A stretch of DNA of 8,477 nucleotides from an uncultured Desulfuromonas sp. (GTDB lineage Bacteria; Desulfobacterota; Desulfuromonadia; Desulfuromonadales; Trichloromonadaceae), in contig CALJLX010000520.1 of assembly GCA_937982495.1 (NCBI GenBank), forward strand, positions 1 to 8,477, in the 5' to 3' direction. The notes below the pieces were generated by a model that did no database searches, was not told the origin of the DNA, and saw only the letters and a program-made list of their open reading frames with translations. Numbering within the stretch: the first letter of the stretch is position 1; the number at the start of each line of letters is the position of its first letter. Position numbers and translations under genes: made by a program. Below, in pieces: positions 6,910 through 8,477 of this stretch.

Positions 6910-7811
6910 TTTGCGGAAGCTTGCGCCAGATCAAGAACGATTCCTTCCAAAAGGCCGAAATCACTGACGATAATTTCCCGTTTGCGGAACCTGCGGAGAA
7001 GACCGGCGACGATCGCGAGCCCCGGAACGATGAGATCGCCGCGGCCTTTTTCCATCCCCGGAAGAGATTCCCGTTCGGCCACGGACATGGGCCGCAGGCG
7101 GTGCAGAAAGTCTTCGATTCGTTCCCGGGAAACCCGGTGGTTGTTCACCCGTCGCCAGTCGTAATCGGTCATCGCAAGGTCCAGGGCGGCGACGGTGGTA
7201 ACGGTGCCGGCGGTGCCGACCAGCGCGGTCGTGTCGGCGACTTCAACCCCGGCTGCGCGCAGATCCTCTTGCAGACGCTCAAGGATGCCGTCGATCACCC
7301 GTCCAGGCTCCTCCGGGGACTCGGCCAGGCGGACCACGCCCAAGGGATAACTGCGGGCGAAACGGAGCCCCTCGCCTTCCTGCAGAATGAATTCGGTGCT
7401 GCCGCCGCCGATATCGAAAATCAAGCAGGAAGGGGGCCGGGGACGCAGGGCCTGGCGAACGCCGAGGGCGCTGAGGCGGGCCTCCTCATCGCCGCTGATG
7501 ATTTCGACGGCAATGCCCAGTTCCTGCCGGATGGCGCGCACGAAATCCGTGCCGTTCGCCGCCAGACGCAGGGCCTGGGTGCCGACCGCCCGCATTCGCT
7601 GAACACTTACTCCATCCAGTTGGAATTTCATGGCGCGCAACGCGCAAAGGGTCCGTTCCCGGGCATCGGGAGCCAGACCCTTCATGGGGCACAACGCGCC
7701 GCCAAGGCGGGTGATGCAGCGTTCGTAACGATAAGGCGCCAGACCTTCAGAACTAACTTCAGCCAGTAGCATGCGAACCGTATTACTGCCGATGTCGATG
7801 GCACCAAACAA
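6906..7811 (-). CDS. Ppx/GppA family phosphatase, short form
   Basis: A 301-residue member of the exopolyphosphatase / guanosine pentaphosphate phosphatase family (ASKHA fold), likely acting on polyphosphate or pppGpp in the cytoplasm. Motifs in order are DIGSNTVR (6-13, phosphate loop), ISGDEEARLS (105-114, containing the presumed catalytic Glu), DIGGGSTEF (133-141), GTAGTVTT (199-206), RGDLIVPGLAI (257-267) and VSDFGLLEGI (282-291). It ends after the two ASKHA domains and lacks the C-terminal HD-like part of E. coli Ppx (about 510 residues); such short forms are common outside enterobacteria. The start must precede Asp6, so the TTG at 7811 is the only reasonable codon; GGGAGAG at 7824-7818 is a good ribosome site. 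TTG follows the TAA of the upstream phosphate-transport gene with no base between and in the same frame. Polyphosphate versus pppGpp specificity cannot be decided from sequence. Confidence 0.92.
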   Translation of the reverse strand: MFGAIDIGSNTVRMLLAEVSSEGLAPYRYERCITRLGGALCPMKGLAPDARERTLCALRAMKFQLDGVSVQRMRAVGTQALRLAANGTDFVRAIRQELGIAVEIISGDEEARLSALGVRQALRPRPPSCLIFDIGGGSTEFILQEGEGLRFARSYPLGVVRLAESPEEPGRVIDGILERLQEDLRAAGVEVADTTALVGTAGTVTTVAALDLAMTDYDWRRVNNHRVSRERIEDFLHRLRPMSVAERESLPGMEKGRGDLIVPGLAIVAGLLRRFRKREIIVSDFGLLEGIVLDLAQASAN

Positions 7812-8477
7812 TTATTTCTCTCCCACCACCGCTTGCGCCACGTTGAAGGTGTGGTCGCCGATCTTCTCGAAATTGTGCAGCATGTCGATGAAGATCAGAC
7901 CGGGAAGAACCGCGCATTCGCCGGTATTGAGCCGGGCGATGTGGTTGTTGCGCATCGATTCTTCCAGATAGTCGATGTTGTCTTCCATATGCCGGGCTTT
8001 TTCGAGAATGGTCTGATCCTCCCTGGCCAATCCGGACAGAACGAATTCCAGCAGACCCTTGGTGCTTTCGCCGATCTGCACCAGTTCGGCTTCGCCGACA
8101 TCCGAGAAACAGATCTTCTGGGCGGTTTTTTTCTGCCCCAACCGCCAGAGATTTTCACAATGATCCCCCACCCGTTCCAGGTCGTTGACCATGTGCATCA
8201 TCGAGGCGATCTCCTGGGAGGTATCCTGGGTGATGGATTTCTGCGACAGGGCGACAAGGAAATCGGTGATTTCCTTTTGCAGCAAATCGACGACGTCCTC
8301 CTTCTTCTCCAGGCCGACAATGCGCTTTTCGTTGCCGTCCTTCAAAAAGAGCAGGGTTTCGTCGAGCATTTCCAAGGCGATCTGGCCCATGCGCCGGGTT
8401 TCGGCCTGGGCCTGCCCCAAGGCGATGGGCGGCGTATTGAGGACACGGTTATCGATATATTTGAGGTGAAATTCCAT
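7812..8477 (-). CDS. Na+/phosphate cotransporter, C-terminal PhoU-like domain (5' part outside window)
   Basis: The last 221 residues of what is most likely a Na/Pi-cotransporter II (NptA/YjbB-like) protein. The visible part is soluble, all-helical and contains two PhoU repeats: MVNDLERVGDH (96-106) and MLHNFEKIGDHTFNVA (199-214), whose E/D-x3-D pattern is the PhoU metal-binding signature. The opening LKYIDNRVLNTPPIALGQAQ resembles the linker between the membrane part and the PhoU tail of these cotransporters and does not look like the start of free PhoU. The ATG at 8477 is therefore probably internal, and the transmembrane part should lie beyond the window. A stand-alone PhoU-like protein is possible. 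The gene leads directly into ppx, so a phosphate uptake and polyphosphate/alarmone turnover pair is inferred. Confidence 0.85.
   Translation of the reverse strand: MEFHLKYIDNRVLNTPPIALGQAQAETRRMGQIALEMLDETLLFLKDGNEKRIVGLEKKEDVVDLLQKEITDFLVALSQKSITQDTSQEIASMMHMVNDLERVGDHCENLWRLGQKKTAQKICFSDVGEAELVQIGESTKGLLEFVLSGLAREDQTILEKARHMEDNIDYLEESMRNNHIARLNTGECAVLPGLIFIDMLHNFEKIGDHTFNVAQAVVGEK

Noticed and set aside
8460..8477. ATG at 8477 as the true start of a free-standing PhoU protein
   Set aside because: The sequence after it looks like the linker of Na/Pi cotransporters, not the start of PhoU, and the frame is open to the edge. It was kept as a partial gene.

Overview
The window is a compact stretch of chromosomal core and metabolic genes. 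Every gene I can support lies on the minus strand, so transcription runs from the high to the low coordinates. Gene content and style (a GC-rich genome, indolepyruvate:ferredoxin oxidoreductase next to PaaK-type arylacetate-CoA ligases and an ACT-domain protein, a Na/Pi cotransporter with a PhoU tail, a short Ppx/GppA protein) suggest an anaerobic, ferredoxin-using bacterium. The best guess is the Desulfuromonadia/Geobacter-like lineage. That assignment is inferred from gene neighbourhood, not from a search.

Layout in the direction of transcription: (1) 8477-7812, the C-terminal PhoU-like part of a Na+/phosphate cotransporter, cut by the window edge. (2) 7811-6906, a short Ppx/GppA phosphatase that starts with TTG immediately after the cotransporter stop codon and in the same reading frame. 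(3) A strong sigma70-type promoter (6909-6881) whose -35 box contains the ppx stop codon. (4) A five-gene operon: iorA (6843-5075), iorB (5085-4507), a first arylacetate-CoA ligase (4472-3168), a tandem-ACT protein (3140-2709) and a second, paralogous ligase (2685-1345). (5) A tRNA-Pro(GGG) gene at 1240-1164 with its own near-consensus promoter and a rho-independent terminator. (6) argS, whose first 361 codons fill 1085-1.

The five-gene operon can be read as one metabolic unit. IorAB interconverts aryl-pyruvates (from Trp, Phe, Tyr) and arylacetyl-CoA with ferredoxin, and the two ligases interconvert arylacetate and arylacetyl-CoA with ATP. The unit could serve oxidative breakdown of aromatic amino acids or reductive salvage of arylacetates into amino acids. 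The ACT protein between the ligases is a natural candidate amino-acid sensor.

The most notable anomaly is a single-base frameshift in iorA near 5442. As written, it separates the thiamine-diphosphate core from the C-terminal segment carrying both [4Fe-4S] motifs. Restoring one C in a CCC run gives a clean 589-residue protein. It may be a sequencing error or a real lesion. No CRISPR array, insertion sequence, phage gene or defence gene is visible, and there is no gene-free stretch longer than about 105 bases.
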